Origin: Bacillota bacterium
Lineage (GTDB): Bacteria; Bacillota; Clostridia; Lachnospirales; Lachnospiraceae
Assembly: GCA_023442465.1 (NCBI GenBank)
Contig: JAEZZQ010000030.1
Coordinates: 248,001 to 312,000, forward strand
Direction of reading: 5' to 3'
Length of the DNA stretch: 64,000 nucleotides
The stretch's first letter is position 1, and every line of letters begins with the position of its first letter. Below the pieces are notes generated by a model. The model searched no databases. It was not told the DNA's origin and saw only the letters and a program-made list of their open reading frames with translations. The translations under genes were made by a program, and so were the position numbers. Below are positions 25,068-34,900 of the stretch, in pieces.

Positions 25068-25841
25068 ATGAAAGAGTTAGATTCTAGTTTGATGTATCAG
25101 GTTAGAACAATAGGGCATGGACAAAAAATGGGTAATGGCACTAAAGAAAATACAAAGTCATATATAAAATCATATATAGACGTAAGAAAAAAGGTATTTA
25201 TTTGGTGTGCTTATTTGGTATTCTTCTTTTTAATTTCAATTTTCATACATGAATGCGGACATGGGCTTGCGAATGCTCTGCGTGGCATCGAGTGCAGCAC
25301 CGGCTTTTATAGTGTGGAATATGATATTCCGGTTTCCGGGTTTGGAAATTTTCGGGCACATCATATTTTGGAGGTATCAAGCGCTATGTTAGACCTTGGT
25401 GTACCGGCAACGCTTATTCTGGCAGTTATAGGAACGGTTCTTTTCTATAGGCTAAAAGGAGAAAGAGGAAAAACAATTGCCTTGGGAATTGCGGTTACCA
25501 ATAGTGTCATGCGGCTAATGCCATGTCTGGGTGTGGTGATAATACCTCTGCTAACGGGCCACCCGTATAAAGAGGATGAGTATTCAATGGGGCTCGCTGT
25601 AGCGGCCGCAACAGGTTATTCATGGTCGATATATTTACCTGCTTTCGTATCTATATTAGTGTCCATGATATGTATAATATGTCTTTATATAAAGCTAAAA
25701 ATGAAGATGTCCATGTCTTTCAAGACATTTTGCTGTCGCGGTTATTTTGTTCTCGTTAGCTTCTATATATCGGTGATAATAGCTGTTATACTCGATTACT
25801 ATGTCAGGATTAACTGGCCGGCCATCCACTTTCATACGTAA
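25068..25841 (+). CDS. Polytopic membrane protein with HExxH metalloprotease-like motif
   Basis: A 257-residue protein with about five or six transmembrane segments. The first, FIWCAYLVFFFLISIFI, is followed directly by HECGHGLANAL: HExxH next to or within a membrane helix, as in M50 site-2 proteases. The second ligand motif of M50 (LDG or NxxPxxxLDG) is not evident; GVPATLIL and NSVMRLMPCLG are the nearest candidates. It may be a zinc-dependent intramembrane protease relative or a transporter-like protein with a chance motif. The start is uncertain because no ribosome binding site is clear; ATG 25128 is an alternative. Confidence 0.5.
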   Translation: MKELDSSLMYQVRTIGHGQKMGNGTKENTKSYIKSYIDVRKKVFIWCAYLVFFFLISIFIHECGHGLANALRGIECSTGFYSVEYDIPVSGFGNFRAHHILEVSSAMLDLGVPATLILAVIGTVLFYRLKGERGKTIALGIAVTNSVMRLMPCLGVVIIPLLTGHPYKEDEYSMGLAVAAATGYSWSIYLPAFVSILVSMICIICLYIKLKMKMSMSFKTFCCRGYFVLVSFYISVIIAVILDYYVRINWPAIHFHT

Positions 25842-26071
25842 TGCCACAATTGTACAATATTTTGATAAAATGGCATTTGCGGATTATGAGGGATAGTCTG
25901 CATGTTATTTTTAGAAGATCATCTGAAAAAAGTCTGATAAAGAAAAATATGCTGCAAAAGACAAATGATGTAATTATTAAAGTATTGTACTGCATAGAAA
26001 TTACTCTTTCCTATTGTGGAAGGAAAATTACAAATCAAATTATTGGAGCACATAAGAATTTAATAAGGTGA
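25841..26071 (+). CDS. Small hypothetical ORF overlapping the preceding stop
   Basis: A 76-residue basic frame whose ATG overlaps the previous stop (TAATG). It matches no family I recognise and has no strong ribosome binding site. It may be coupled translation or a chance frame. Confidence 0.2.
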   Translation: MPQLYNILIKWHLRIMRDSLHVIFRRSSEKSLIKKNMLQKTNDVIIKVLYCIEITLSYCGRKITNQIIGAHKNLIR

Positions 26072-26075
26072 GATT

Positions 26076-26135
26076 ATGGATGACATTATAATAAGCATAG
26101 CTAGCACCGCAGCGGTTGGTGGAATTGCAAGTTAG
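26076..26135 (+). other. Very short ORF or gene remnant
   Basis: AAGGTGAG precedes an ATG coding for 19 residues (MDDIIISIASTAAVGGIAS) and a stop. It looks like the start of a membrane-protein gene cut short. Function unknown; it could be a remnant or a small leader peptide. Confidence 0.25.
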
Positions 26136-26193
26136 AAATCTGGTTTGTCAAATCAGAAAATAAAAAATGCAAAAGACATAGGGGGTAAATACG

Positions 26194-26991
26194 TTGGCCT
26201 ATACAGCAGATTTTCTTCTGGAATTACTGGGTGCAGATTGCTACAAGATGTATGAGCGGGTAAATAACTTCATTATGGATAGTTACAATGTTAATCAGAT
26301 GTGGGATAAAGGCGGAAAATATGGAGATATTTGTCTGCGTTACAGCCGCAGCGGGAAAACACTTTGTACCTTATATTTCCGTCGGGAACAATTAGGCATC
26401 TGGATCATACTCGGCAAGGAAGAAAGGTGCAAATTTGAAAAGAAAAGAAATCAGTTTTCTCATGAAGTACAAGAAATATATGATATGACCGAAGTATACC
26501 ATGATGGAAAATGGCTGATGTTTGATGTGGAAGATGATTACCTATATAATGAAATTGCTTCGTTGCTGATGGTAAAAAAGGCTCCCAACAGAAAATTTAC
26601 TATGTGTGGTTATTGCTGCGATATGTGCAAGGCATATGCAGCCAATATAAAGAAAAACGATGAACGGCAAAGCTTATCTGAATACTGGAACAAGTACTAT
26701 CATTTGGATATATCTCCCGAAAATATTAGTTGTGACGGTTGCAGGAGCATGAAGGCCGATGCACATAGAATAGACAATGCTTGTCCGGTAAGAGATTGTA
26801 TTTTGCATAAGAAATTAAATGATTGTTCAGAATGTGCGAAATACCCATGCGATATATTCTTATCCAGAAAAGGATTGAGTTATGAAGACGCCTATGAAAT
26901 TGAGCGGTTGGACCTTTCGAGCTATTATGATTTTTTAGGAGCGTTCGATAATAAATCAAGACTGGACAGAATAACTAATAGAGGAAAGTAA
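26194..26991 (+). CDS. DUF3788-DUF3795 fusion protein
   Basis: A 265-residue two-part protein. Residues 1-125 match the DUF3788 pattern (WDKGGKYGDICLRYSRSGKT, LCTLYFRREQLGIWIILG). From about 135 it follows the DUF3795 pattern, a cysteine-rich zinc-binding-like domain (CGYCCDMCKAY, CDGCRS, CPVRDC, CSECAKYPC). Each is often a separate protein. Roles are unknown; the Cys pattern suggests metal binding. TTG start 8 bp after AGGGGG; a terminator follows the stop. Confidence 0.65.
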   Translation: MAYTADFLLELLGADCYKMYERVNNFIMDSYNVNQMWDKGGKYGDICLRYSRSGKTLCTLYFRREQLGIWIILGKEERCKFEKKRNQFSHEVQEIYDMTEVYHDGKWLMFDVEDDYLYNEIASLLMVKKAPNRKFTMCGYCCDMCKAYAANIKKNDERQSLSEYWNKYYHLDISPENISCDGCRSMKADAHRIDNACPVRDCILHKKLNDCSECAKYPCDIFLSRKGLSYEDAYEIERLDLSSYYDFLGAFDNKSRLDRITNRGK

Positions 26992-26994
26992 ATG

Positions 26995-27036
26995 AAAACC
27001 CAAGGAGTAGCCGCTCTCTGGGTTTTCCTTATTTTT
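26995..27036 (+). terminator. Terminator after the DUF3788-DUF3795 gene
   Basis: AAAACCCA and TGGGTTTT are the outer arms, with GGAG/CTCT inside, followed by CCTTATTTTTG. Confidence 0.65.
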
Positions 27037-27107
27037 GCTTATAATTACCGCACATTCGCTCCCCCACAACCGTTAAATATTATGAAAGGAGGTTCCTGAC
27101 AGAATCC

Positions 27108-27590
27108 ATGGATATTGAAGAACAATACGACAAGATATACCGTTACTGCTATTTCAAGCTGCGGCAGCAGCATATGGCAGAGGATATCACTCAAGAAACC
27201 TTTTTGCGTTTTCTGGAGAGTGATACATATCGAAATACCGGACAGGCTTTGCAGTATCTGTATACAGTGGCGAGGAATCTCTGTATTGACGAATACAGAA
27301 GGAAAGCTTGTGAACCATTGCCTGAGGATGAAGAGGGTTATCACAAAGGAACACATGACAGGACGGAACCTGACATGGAGGAGCGGCTGCTTACTTCTAT
27401 TGTAATAAGAGCGGCTTTGGAAGAACTTCACGAAGAGGAGAGGGAACTGGTGCTTCTTAGATATGTGAATGAGGTTCCGGTGTCCGTAATCAGCAAGCTG
27501 TTTGGAATCTCACGGTTTGCCATTTATCGGAGGACACGGACATGCTTGAAAGCGTTGCATGATAAGCTTGTAAAGGAGGACTTTCTATGA
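27108..27590 (+). CDS. ECF-type RNA polymerase sigma factor
   Basis: A 160-residue sigma-70 family factor with only regions 2 and 4. Region 2 has YCYFKLRQQHMAEDITQETF with the -10 recognition helix (ALQYLYTVARNLCIDEYRR). Region 4 has LEELHEEERELVLLRYV and the helix-turn-helix VISKLFGISRFAIYRRTRTC. It starts 14 nt after AAAGGAGG. It overlaps the next gene by 4 bp, which is often the arrangement of an ECF factor and its membrane regulator. Confidence 0.9.
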   Translation: MDIEEQYDKIYRYCYFKLRQQHMAEDITQETFLRFLESDTYRNTGQALQYLYTVARNLCIDEYRRKACEPLPEDEEGYHKGTHDRTEPDMEERLLTSIVIRAALEELHEEERELVLLRYVNEVPVSVISKLFGISRFAIYRRTRTCLKALHDKLVKEDFL

Positions 27591-28291
27591 AGGAAAAATT
27601 AAGAACGGCATTGTACGATGCGTTTGAAGCACCGAAGCCGCAACGAAAACATGACTTTTTAAAGGACGTAAAGCAGCCGGGAATGGGATATTTTAAATTT
27701 ATGCTGCTACAGGTTTCCTATATCAGAAAATGGGTGTGGGGATTATCCGTTGCGATTTTTGCAGTGGCGCTCATAGGTGGAGGCTTTATGGAGAGGGATG
27801 TGGTATGGGTGCTTTCTGCGCTGATGCCCTATCTGGCAGCGGCCTCGATATCAGAAAATGTCCGTTCGGAGGTGTACGGTATGGCGGAGTTGGAAATGGC
27901 ATCAAGATTCTCGCTAAAAAGCGTGATACTGGCCCGTATGGGGATATTAGGAGTCTTCCATTCGATACTGCTTGGGCTGCTTATCCCGCTGGGGTATATG
28001 TATGGCGTTTCTACAGCGCTTCAGACCGGAGTATATTTACTGGTGCCCTATCTTCTTACCAATGCGGGTGGATTATGGCTGGTACGCAAAATTCGCAGCA
28101 AGGAGACCTCTTATGTTTGCATGGGATATGCTATGATTATCAGTGCTTTTCCCATCGTGAGTAAATATACTGTAACATTGCTGTACCAGCCGGAAGTATT
28201 TGGCTGGTGGTTGGTTTTATTGGCAATTCTCTGTGTCGCTACCGCAGTGGAACATAGAAAGACAGTAATAAGGACAGAAGAATTGGTTTAA
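27587..28291 (+). CDS. Membrane protein coupled to the ECF sigma factor (possible anti-sigma)
   Basis: A 234-residue protein with a cytoplasmic N-terminal stretch (about 1-45) and roughly six membrane helices grouped in pairs. It overlaps the sigma gene as ATGA, so translation is coupled. No zinc-type anti-sigma (HxxxCxxC) motif is present, so the regulator role is inferred from position. It could equally be a membrane part of the following ABC exporter. Confidence 0.5.
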   Translation: MKEKLRTALYDAFEAPKPQRKHDFLKDVKQPGMGYFKFMLLQVSYIRKWVWGLSVAIFAVALIGGGFMERDVVWVLSALMPYLAAASISENVRSEVYGMAELEMASRFSLKSVILARMGILGVFHSILLGLLIPLGYMYGVSTALQTGVYLLVPYLLTNAGGLWLVRKIRSKETSYVCMGYAMIISAFPIVSKYTVTLLYQPEVFGWWLVLLAILCVATAVEHRKTVIRTEELV

Positions 28292-28308
28292 AAGGAAGGA
28301 GTGTTTTT

Positions 28309-29016
28309 ATGGAGCTTATAATAGACAGGCTGTCCAAACAATACGGAAGCAGAATCGCGGTGGACAGAGTTACACTTAAATTACAAAAAGGGGTTTATGG
28401 TCTGCTGGGGGCTAATGGTGCAGGAAAAACTACACTGATGCGGCTGATATGCGGCATTTTAAAGCCTACAAGCGGGAGCGTTTCTTTGGACGGAGAAGAC
28501 GTTTCCAGCGAGGAATACCGCTCACGGCTGGGGTACCTTCCGCAGGACTTTGGATATTATCCGGATTTTACGGGAACAGATTTTTTGCTGTATATGGCCG
28601 CTTTGAAAGGTCTTGACCGGACGCAGGCAAAGCGGAAGGCGACGGAATTGCTTAAGCTTGTAGCCTTGCAGGATGCAGGGAGAAAGAAAATTAAAACCTA
28701 TTCCGGAGGGATGAAGCAGCGGCTGGGAATTGCCCAAGCTCTGCTCGGAGAACCACAGCTTTTGATCTTGGACGAGCCCACAGCGGGACTTGATCCGAAG
28801 GAAAGAGTAAGGTTCCGGGATTTGATTGCGCAGCTTGGGAAGGATAATATCGTTTTGCTCTCCACTCATATCGTGTCTGATATTGAGCATATCGCGGATA
28901 CCGTTTTGATGATGAAGGGCGGACAGCTCATTTATCAGGGAACATGGGATGAAAATAGAGGAGACCTGGAGCAGTTTTATTTAGAGCAGTTTGAGGAGGG
29001 AGAAGGCCGTGGCTAA
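28309..29016 (+). CDS. ABC transporter ATP-binding protein (CcmA/ABC-2 exporter type)
   Basis: A 235-residue ATPase. Walker A LLGANGAGKTTLM (about 33-45), Q-loop YLPQDFGYYP, signature YSGGMKQRLGIAQALL, Walker B LLILDEPTAGLDP and switch His in LSTHIVSD. It pairs with the next gene's permease, and together with the sigma factor suggests a stress-induced exporter, for example for membrane-active compounds. Ribosome binding site AAAGGAAGGAG. Confidence 0.9.
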   Translation: MELIIDRLSKQYGSRIAVDRVTLKLQKGVYGLLGANGAGKTTLMRLICGILKPTSGSVSLDGEDVSSEEYRSRLGYLPQDFGYYPDFTGTDFLLYMAALKGLDRTQAKRKATELLKLVALQDAGRKKIKTYSGGMKQRLGIAQALLGEPQLLILDEPTAGLDPKERVRFRDLIAQLGKDNIVLLSTHIVSDIEHIADTVLMMKGGQLIYQGTWDENRGDLEQFYLEQFEEGEGRG

Positions 29017-30220
29017 TTTTGGAGTATTATATGGATATGAGATGAAGAAGATAGTAAGGCGTAAAATTGTGTGGGTCACCGCAGCTTTTATGTTGCTTAT
29101 TGTCATAGCTACGGTGATAGTATCCCGACTTGCAGGAAGTTCTTATGTGGGCGGCGATAAAATTGATACGCATTATCATATGTTCCGGGTCGATAAGGAG
29201 TATCAGCAAAGGCTGAGCGGCAGAGCGATCGACCAAAGTTTGCTGGAAGAGATGGAGGCCGGATATGATAAGCTCCCTGCAGGTGTGGAGGCATATGTGT
29301 TGACGGAAGAGTATCAGACATATGCGCGGCCATACAGCGAGATATTTAACATTGTCAGAAGCATGACGAATATGACATTTGATGAAATACGGCAGTGGAC
29401 GGCAGACGAGGGTAATTTATATGAAAGACGGCAAAGGATGTTGGAAGGAAGCAGAGAAGAATTCCTTCTGTCGCAGGAGGAAAAGGAATTCTGGAAAGAG
29501 AAAGAAGATAAGGTGGAATGGCCGGTAGTGTTTGTATATAAGGATGGATATTATCAGCTTTTTAACTCGATGAATACAATAGGTCTGATGATGCTCATCA
29601 CAATCACAATCTGCCTTTCCGGAGTTTTTACAGAGGAACATACCAAAAGGACGGATCAATTGATTTTATGCAGCAGATATGGAAGGCATAAGGTTTACTG
29701 GGCCAAGCTGTTAGCAGGAATCGGCTTTTCGCTTTTTTCGTCGGTTGTGTATACCGTAACAGCTTTTATCGCGGCCTTTGCGGCTTATGGCCTGGATGGC
29801 TTTTCCGGCGCATTCCAACTGATGTACGCCAATTATTCTTATCCGTTAAGCGTGGGAGAGGCAGTTTTGATATCCTATGGCATGATGATAATTGCAGGAG
29901 TACTGACAGGAGTATTCGTGATGATGCTGTCTGAAGTGCTGCATAGCAGCATCGGTACGCTTTCATTGGTAGTTGGAATGATTATTTTGTTGCTGTTTTT
30001 TAACATACCAGAGCATTATCGGGCTGCGTCCCAGCTTTTAAGCTATATTCCCAGCGAATTTGTTGCTGTATGGAGTATTTTCAGCCCGCGAACAGTATCG
30101 CTTGCAGGCAGAATCTTTACTGCGTGGCAGATAGTTCCCGCCTTGTATATTCTTGCAGGCGGAGCGTTTGCCGCAATCGGAAAAAAGGTCTATGCACGCT
30201 ATCAGGTAAGCGGACGGTAA
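29009..30220 (+). CDS. ABC-2 type transporter permease
   Basis: A 403-residue permease. One helix near the N-terminus (VWVTAAFMLLIVIATVIVS) is followed by a 150-residue external domain and a block of five C-terminal helices: the ABC-2 exporter plan. The GTG start at 29009 lies 9 bp after GAGGAGGGA and overlaps the ATPase gene by 8 bp; the in-frame TTG at 28991 lies ahead of that site. Confidence 0.85.
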   Translation: MANFGVLYGYEMKKIVRRKIVWVTAAFMLLIVIATVIVSRLAGSSYVGGDKIDTHYHMFRVDKEYQQRLSGRAIDQSLLEEMEAGYDKLPAGVEAYVLTEEYQTYARPYSEIFNIVRSMTNMTFDEIRQWTADEGNLYERRQRMLEGSREEFLLSQEEKEFWKEKEDKVEWPVVFVYKDGYYQLFNSMNTIGLMMLITITICLSGVFTEEHTKRTDQLILCSRYGRHKVYWAKLLAGIGFSLFSSVVYTVTAFIAAFAAYGLDGFSGAFQLMYANYSYPLSVGEAVLISYGMMIIAGVLTGVFVMMLSEVLHSSIGTLSLVVGMIILLLFFNIPEHYRAASQLLSYIPSEFVAVWSIFSPRTVSLAGRIFTAWQIVPALYILAGGAFAAIGKKVYARYQVSGR

Positions 30221-30228
30221 AAAATAGG

Positions 30229-30359
30229 TTACTGTTCACACAGAAGCTTAACACTTGCTGTTACGCTACGTAAGAACGTGATTCAAGAGATGATTTTTGC
30301 TTCGCAGAGCGAATTTACATGCAAAAATCATGTGTTGCTGAGAACGGAGTGAACAGTAA
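30229..30359 (+). repeat. Dispersed intergenic palindromic repeat, family A, full copy (A4)
   Basis: This is the most complete copy. TTACTGTTCAC at the left and GTGAACAGTAA at the right are perfect 11-bp terminal inverted repeats. Inside are AAGCTTAACACTTGCTGTTA, ACGTAAGAACGTGATT, GATGATTTTTGC, TTCGCAGAGCGAATTTACA, GCAAAAATCAT and GAGAACGGA. No open frame fits inside, so it is MITE-like. Confidence 0.8.
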
Positions 30360-30398
30360 AAGAAATAGGCGGCAGAGTAATAAAATCCGGCTTTTTAC

Positions 30399-30427
30399 TT
30401 CATTTTCTCCTATTGCTGTAGTATAAT
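30399..30427 (+). promoter_or_regulatory. Promoter of the solute-binding protein / GGDEF-EAL pair
   Basis: A perfect TATAAT (30422-30427) with a poor -35, TTCATT, 17 bp upstream. Confidence 0.5.
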
Positions 30428-30459
30428 AAGGCAAATGAACCGTGGGAGGAAATTTACGG

Positions 30460-31926
30460 ATGAAAAAATCTGTGGTTAAGATTATTGCCACTGTGATTGG
30501 AGCAACAATTCTGCTTGCCGGATGTGCCGGACGGGCGAAGGAGGATCAGGCGGTATTAGATTCTGGCAATCCGGTTTCAATTGAGATATGGCATTACTAC
30601 AATGGACCTCAGAAGCTGGCCTTTGATAGTCTTGTGACCCGCTTTAATGAGACGGTGGGACAAGAGCAAGGCATTGTTGTTGAGGCGTTTGGCCAGGGAA
30701 ATGTGAACGAGCTTTTTGAGAAGGTACATGACGCTGTGGATAAGAAGGTAGGAGCCAGTGAGGTACCAACTATTTTTGCAGCTTATACAGATACGGTGTA
30801 CGATTTGGACAAGCGGGGACTGGTTGCTGATTTGAGCAGGTATTTTACCGAAGAGGAACTGGCAGGATACGTGGATGCCTATATTGAGGAAGGCCGGCTT
30901 GGAGAGGAGGAGGGTCTTAAGATCATTCCGATTGCAAAAGCAACAGAAATCATGATGATCAATAAAACCGATTGGGATAAATTTGCGGCAGCAACCGGAG
31001 TTTCTATGATAGAGCTTGAAACTATCGAGGGCGTGGTGAGGGCCTCCGAGGCTTATTATAACTGGACGGACGGTCAGACGCCGGATATTCCGGGCGACGG
31101 TAAGGCTATGTTCGGGCGGGATGCTATGGCGAACTACATTATTCTCGGTTATTATCAGTTGACCGGTAATTCTCTTTTTGCCCATGAGGGAGGAACGATT
31201 TCCTTTGAACCGGACGAGGCGGCTTTCCGCAGGTTGTGGGATAACTATTATATTCCTTATATCAACGGCTGGTTCGGTGCTTACGGACGCTTTCGTTCGG
31301 ATGATGCCAAGACCGGAGATTTGATTGCGTTGGTGGGATCTACTTCGGGAGCGACTTATTTTCCGGAGCAGGTTACATTGGAGGATGAATCCAGCTATCC
31401 AATCGAGGCGGCTGTTCTTCCGGCGCCCTGCTTTGAGGGAACGGAGCTTAGTGCTATTCAGCAGGGGGCGGGAATGGCGGTTCTTTCATCGAATCCCAGG
31501 AACGAACTGGCAGCGGCGACCTTCTTAAAATGGTTTGTAGAGGAGAAGCAAAACATTGATTTCGCAATTTCCTCCGCTTATCTGCCGGTAAAGAAAGCTG
31601 CAAACGATATGTCCTTAATTGAAGGTGCAGAGGGCTTTAAAGAGCTGCCTGCGTCGTTGAAGGATGCTCTTTCCGTGTCTGTGGATGTGGTCAACGAATA
31701 TGATCTGTATTTTGAGAAGGCGTTTTCCGGTTCCTCTGATGCCAGAGAGGTAATTGAGTATTCTCTTTCAGACCGTGCCAAGGCCGACCGTGAGCAGGTT
31801 CTCGTATTGATGGAAGGCGGAATGTCTGTGGAGGACGCAACGGCACAATTTGCGATGGATGAAAATTTCCAGAGCTGGTATGAAGAATTGATAAGTGCTG
31901 TCCGCGCGAAAATCGATGGGAACTGA
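30460..31926 (+). CDS. Extracellular solute-binding lipoprotein, partner of a GGDEF-EAL sensor
   Basis: A 488-residue ABC-type sugar-binding lipoprotein. The N-terminus is a lipoprotein signal with lipobox LLAGC (Cys near residue 22). The mature part opens PVSIEIWHYYNGPQKLAFD, typical of family 1 solute-binding proteins. No permease or ATPase is adjacent; the next gene 16 bp downstream is a membrane GGDEF-EAL protein, so a sensory role is more likely than transport (inference). The ATG at 30460 follows GGGAGGA by 9 bp. Confidence 0.85.
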   Translation: MKKSVVKIIATVIGATILLAGCAGRAKEDQAVLDSGNPVSIEIWHYYNGPQKLAFDSLVTRFNETVGQEQGIVVEAFGQGNVNELFEKVHDAVDKKVGASEVPTIFAAYTDTVYDLDKRGLVADLSRYFTEEELAGYVDAYIEEGRLGEEEGLKIIPIAKATEIMMINKTDWDKFAAATGVSMIELETIEGVVRASEAYYNWTDGQTPDIPGDGKAMFGRDAMANYIILGYYQLTGNSLFAHEGGTISFEPDEAAFRRLWDNYYIPYINGWFGAYGRFRSDDAKTGDLIALVGSTSGATYFPEQVTLEDESSYPIEAAVLPAPCFEGTELSAIQQGAGMAVLSSNPRNELAAATFLKWFVEEKQNIDFAISSAYLPVKKAANDMSLIEGAEGFKELPASLKDALSVSVDVVNEYDLYFEKAFSGSSDAREVIEYSLSDRAKADREQVLVLMEGGMSVEDATAQFAMDENFQSWYEELISAVRAKIDGN

Positions 31927-31942
31927 CAGGAAGAGGACGTAG

Positions 31943-34900
31943 ATGGAACAAAAGAAAACAAAAGATAGATCCCGCAAGCCAGGCCAATCGATCATGAACC
32001 GCATTTTGATACCGGTAATCGTTGCATTGTTCGTACAGGCAGGACTTTTTTCCATAAATATCATTTGGGGCGGTACCCTTGAAAAGCTGAATCACAATGC
32101 CTTTGACATTTTGAATGGGGAAGTGAATAACCGCCGTAACTATCTTCAAAGCGAGATGCTGTCGCGCTGGTCCAACTTGGATCCGGCAGCAGAGAATATC
32201 CGGGGAATATTCAGTGAGGAACCCATTCAGATAGGTGAGGCAGGAACCTCGCTCAGAAATGAGATTCTGAGACAAAGTGCGCCGGAATTGATTAGCTTGC
32301 TGCGTCGCAATTTGGTGACGGGAGCTTTTCTTATTCTTACAGATGGAGAAGGCGGTGATAAGACCGGGCAGATGCAAAAACACGGCCTATACATCCGGGA
32401 TATGGATCCGGCAACCAATTCGGCCAATAACTCTGATTTGCTGCTCTTGTATGCTCCGGTACGTATTTCCAAGGAGCTGGGGATACCTCTGGATTCCAAC
32501 TGGCAGTGCTATATGAGCTTTGACCCTGGCGACTTTGCCGGCGGGAATTATTATAGCAAGCCTTATGAGGCGGCTCTGAAGTATCCGGAAATCAAGGAAA
32601 AAGACTTGGGATATTGGAGTCCGGTTTTTCGCGCGACGGGAGGCAGCCTGGATACGATTACCTATTCAATGCCTCTGAGGGACCAGAATGGAGTGGTGCG
32701 CGCGATACTGGGAGTGGAGCTTTCCATCGATTACCTGAGTAAGCAGATGCCGTATCAGGAATTGAATCCTGAAAAACAAGGAATGTACTTTGTCGGCGTT
32801 GCGACAGGAGAGGAGTTGACCTTCCATACGCAGCTTTCCACCGGCCCGGCTTTTAAGCACCGTTTCGGAATGGCAAAACAGATGAGTTTTATGCAGGAAG
32901 ATGAATATGCGGATGCCTACCGGGTAATCGACGATACTTCCGGCCATGAGGGAGACGTCTACGGATGTATACAATATTTCAATCTTTATAATACCAATAC
33001 GCCCTTTGAGAATGAGAGATGGGCATTGATCGGAATGCTGGATGACGAACAGCTTCTGGGCTTTTCGCGGGGAGTATCGGGTTCAATCTGGCTGACTTGG
33101 GGAATTTCCCTCGGATTGGGCCTTACTGCCGCTTGGGCCGCCGGTTTGATGGTAGCGCATCCTATTACCAGACTTCTCAAGCAGCTTCGCGAGAGTGACC
33201 CCAGACGTCCTCTTGCACTCGGCAAGCTGAAGATTTCGGAAATCGACGAACTATCTGGGGCTATCGAGACACTTAGCTCTCGGGTAGCGAGGGAGGCCAG
33301 CCGCCTTTCTCAGATTATCGATATGGCGGGAGTGGAAATTGGTGCCTTTGAGACACAGCCGGATTCGGATCGTGTATTTTGTACGGGACGTTTTTTCGAG
33401 ATGCTGGGATTCAATAGTGAGCTGGCTACAGACGGCACTGTCGATAAGCAGGAATTCGGTGAGTGGATGGAGACCTTGAACGGGCAAGTGGAGGATAGAA
33501 CGGAGGATGGGAGCACGAAGATTCTCCGTATAGGGCATCCGCCGGAAGCGCCGAGATGGGTGAGGCTTCACGTGGTTTCCTCCAATAAACATATCACGGG
33601 AGTAGTCAGCGATGTCACACAAGAAATTTTAAAGAGGCGCAAGATTGAGCGGGAGAGGGATTATGATTTGCTGACAGACCTGCTCAACAGGCGGGCGTTC
33701 AGCGTGGAGCTTAAAAGGCGCTTCAACAATCCGCAAGAGCTTGGCATTGCGGCGATGGTAATGCTGGATTTGGATAATCTGAAGTTCATCAACGATACTT
33801 ATGGACATGACAGCGGAGATGCTTACATCCGCAGTACGGCGGAGGCGTTGCGGCGTTATTCGCCGAAGCAGACGCTTATTGCCCGTATGTCAGGGGATGA
33901 GTTCTATGTACTTTTTTCGGGCTATTCCTCGAGGGAGGAGGTACAGGAGATTATTCATGTGCTGGAGGAGGGCGTACGGCAGACCATATTTTTCCTGCCG
34001 GACAACACCAGTATCAATATCCGTGCCTCTGCGGGAATCGCCTGGTATCCCGACCATGCCACCTCCTATGACAAGCTTCTTAAATATGCCGATTTCGCAA
34101 TGTATCAGGTGAAGAATACTACGAAAGGCGAGTTCGGCGAATTCGATATGGAGCATTATAAAAGAGACTCTTATTTATTGCAGAATCAGGAGGAAATCAA
34201 TCGTCTTATAGATAAGGAGAAGGTAACGTTCCACTTCCAGCCTATCGTGGATGCGAGAAATGGAGAGGTATTCGGATATGAAGCTTTAATGCGGCCTACC
34301 TTGGAGAGTATCAAGTCTCCGACGGAGGTGCTGATGTTAGCAAAGACGCAGTCTAAGCTCTATGCGATAGAGCGGCTGACTTGGCGGCAGAGCCTTGCGG
34401 CATTTGATAAGCTGCCGGACGTATCGTCTTCTATCCGTATATTTGTGAATTCCATTGCCAGTCAGCAATTGAATGCCAAGGACGAGAAGTATATTCAGGA
34501 GAGGTTTTCACATCTGCTTCCGAGAGTGGTTATTGAGATTACAGAAGAGGAGCGTTCCACCGAAATGGAAACTCGCAGAAAGCTGGAGTGGGCTGCGCAG
34601 TGGAACTGCCAGATCGCTTTGGATGATTTTGGTACCGGATACAATTCTGATGCAGCCTTGTTAGCGATTGAGCCGAACTTTGTAAAGCTGGATATTTCTA
34701 TTGTGCGCAACATCGATAACGATGCGAACCGGCGCAAGCTTTTGCAGAATCTGCTGTCTTATACCGAAGGCCGCGGCATACGTGTGATTGCGGAGGGAGT
34801 GGAGACCTATGAAGAGCTTCGCACTCTTATCAGCTTAGGGGTTGATTATCTGCAAGGATATTATATCGCCAAACCGCAGCCGCAGCCGGCGCCTATTCCG

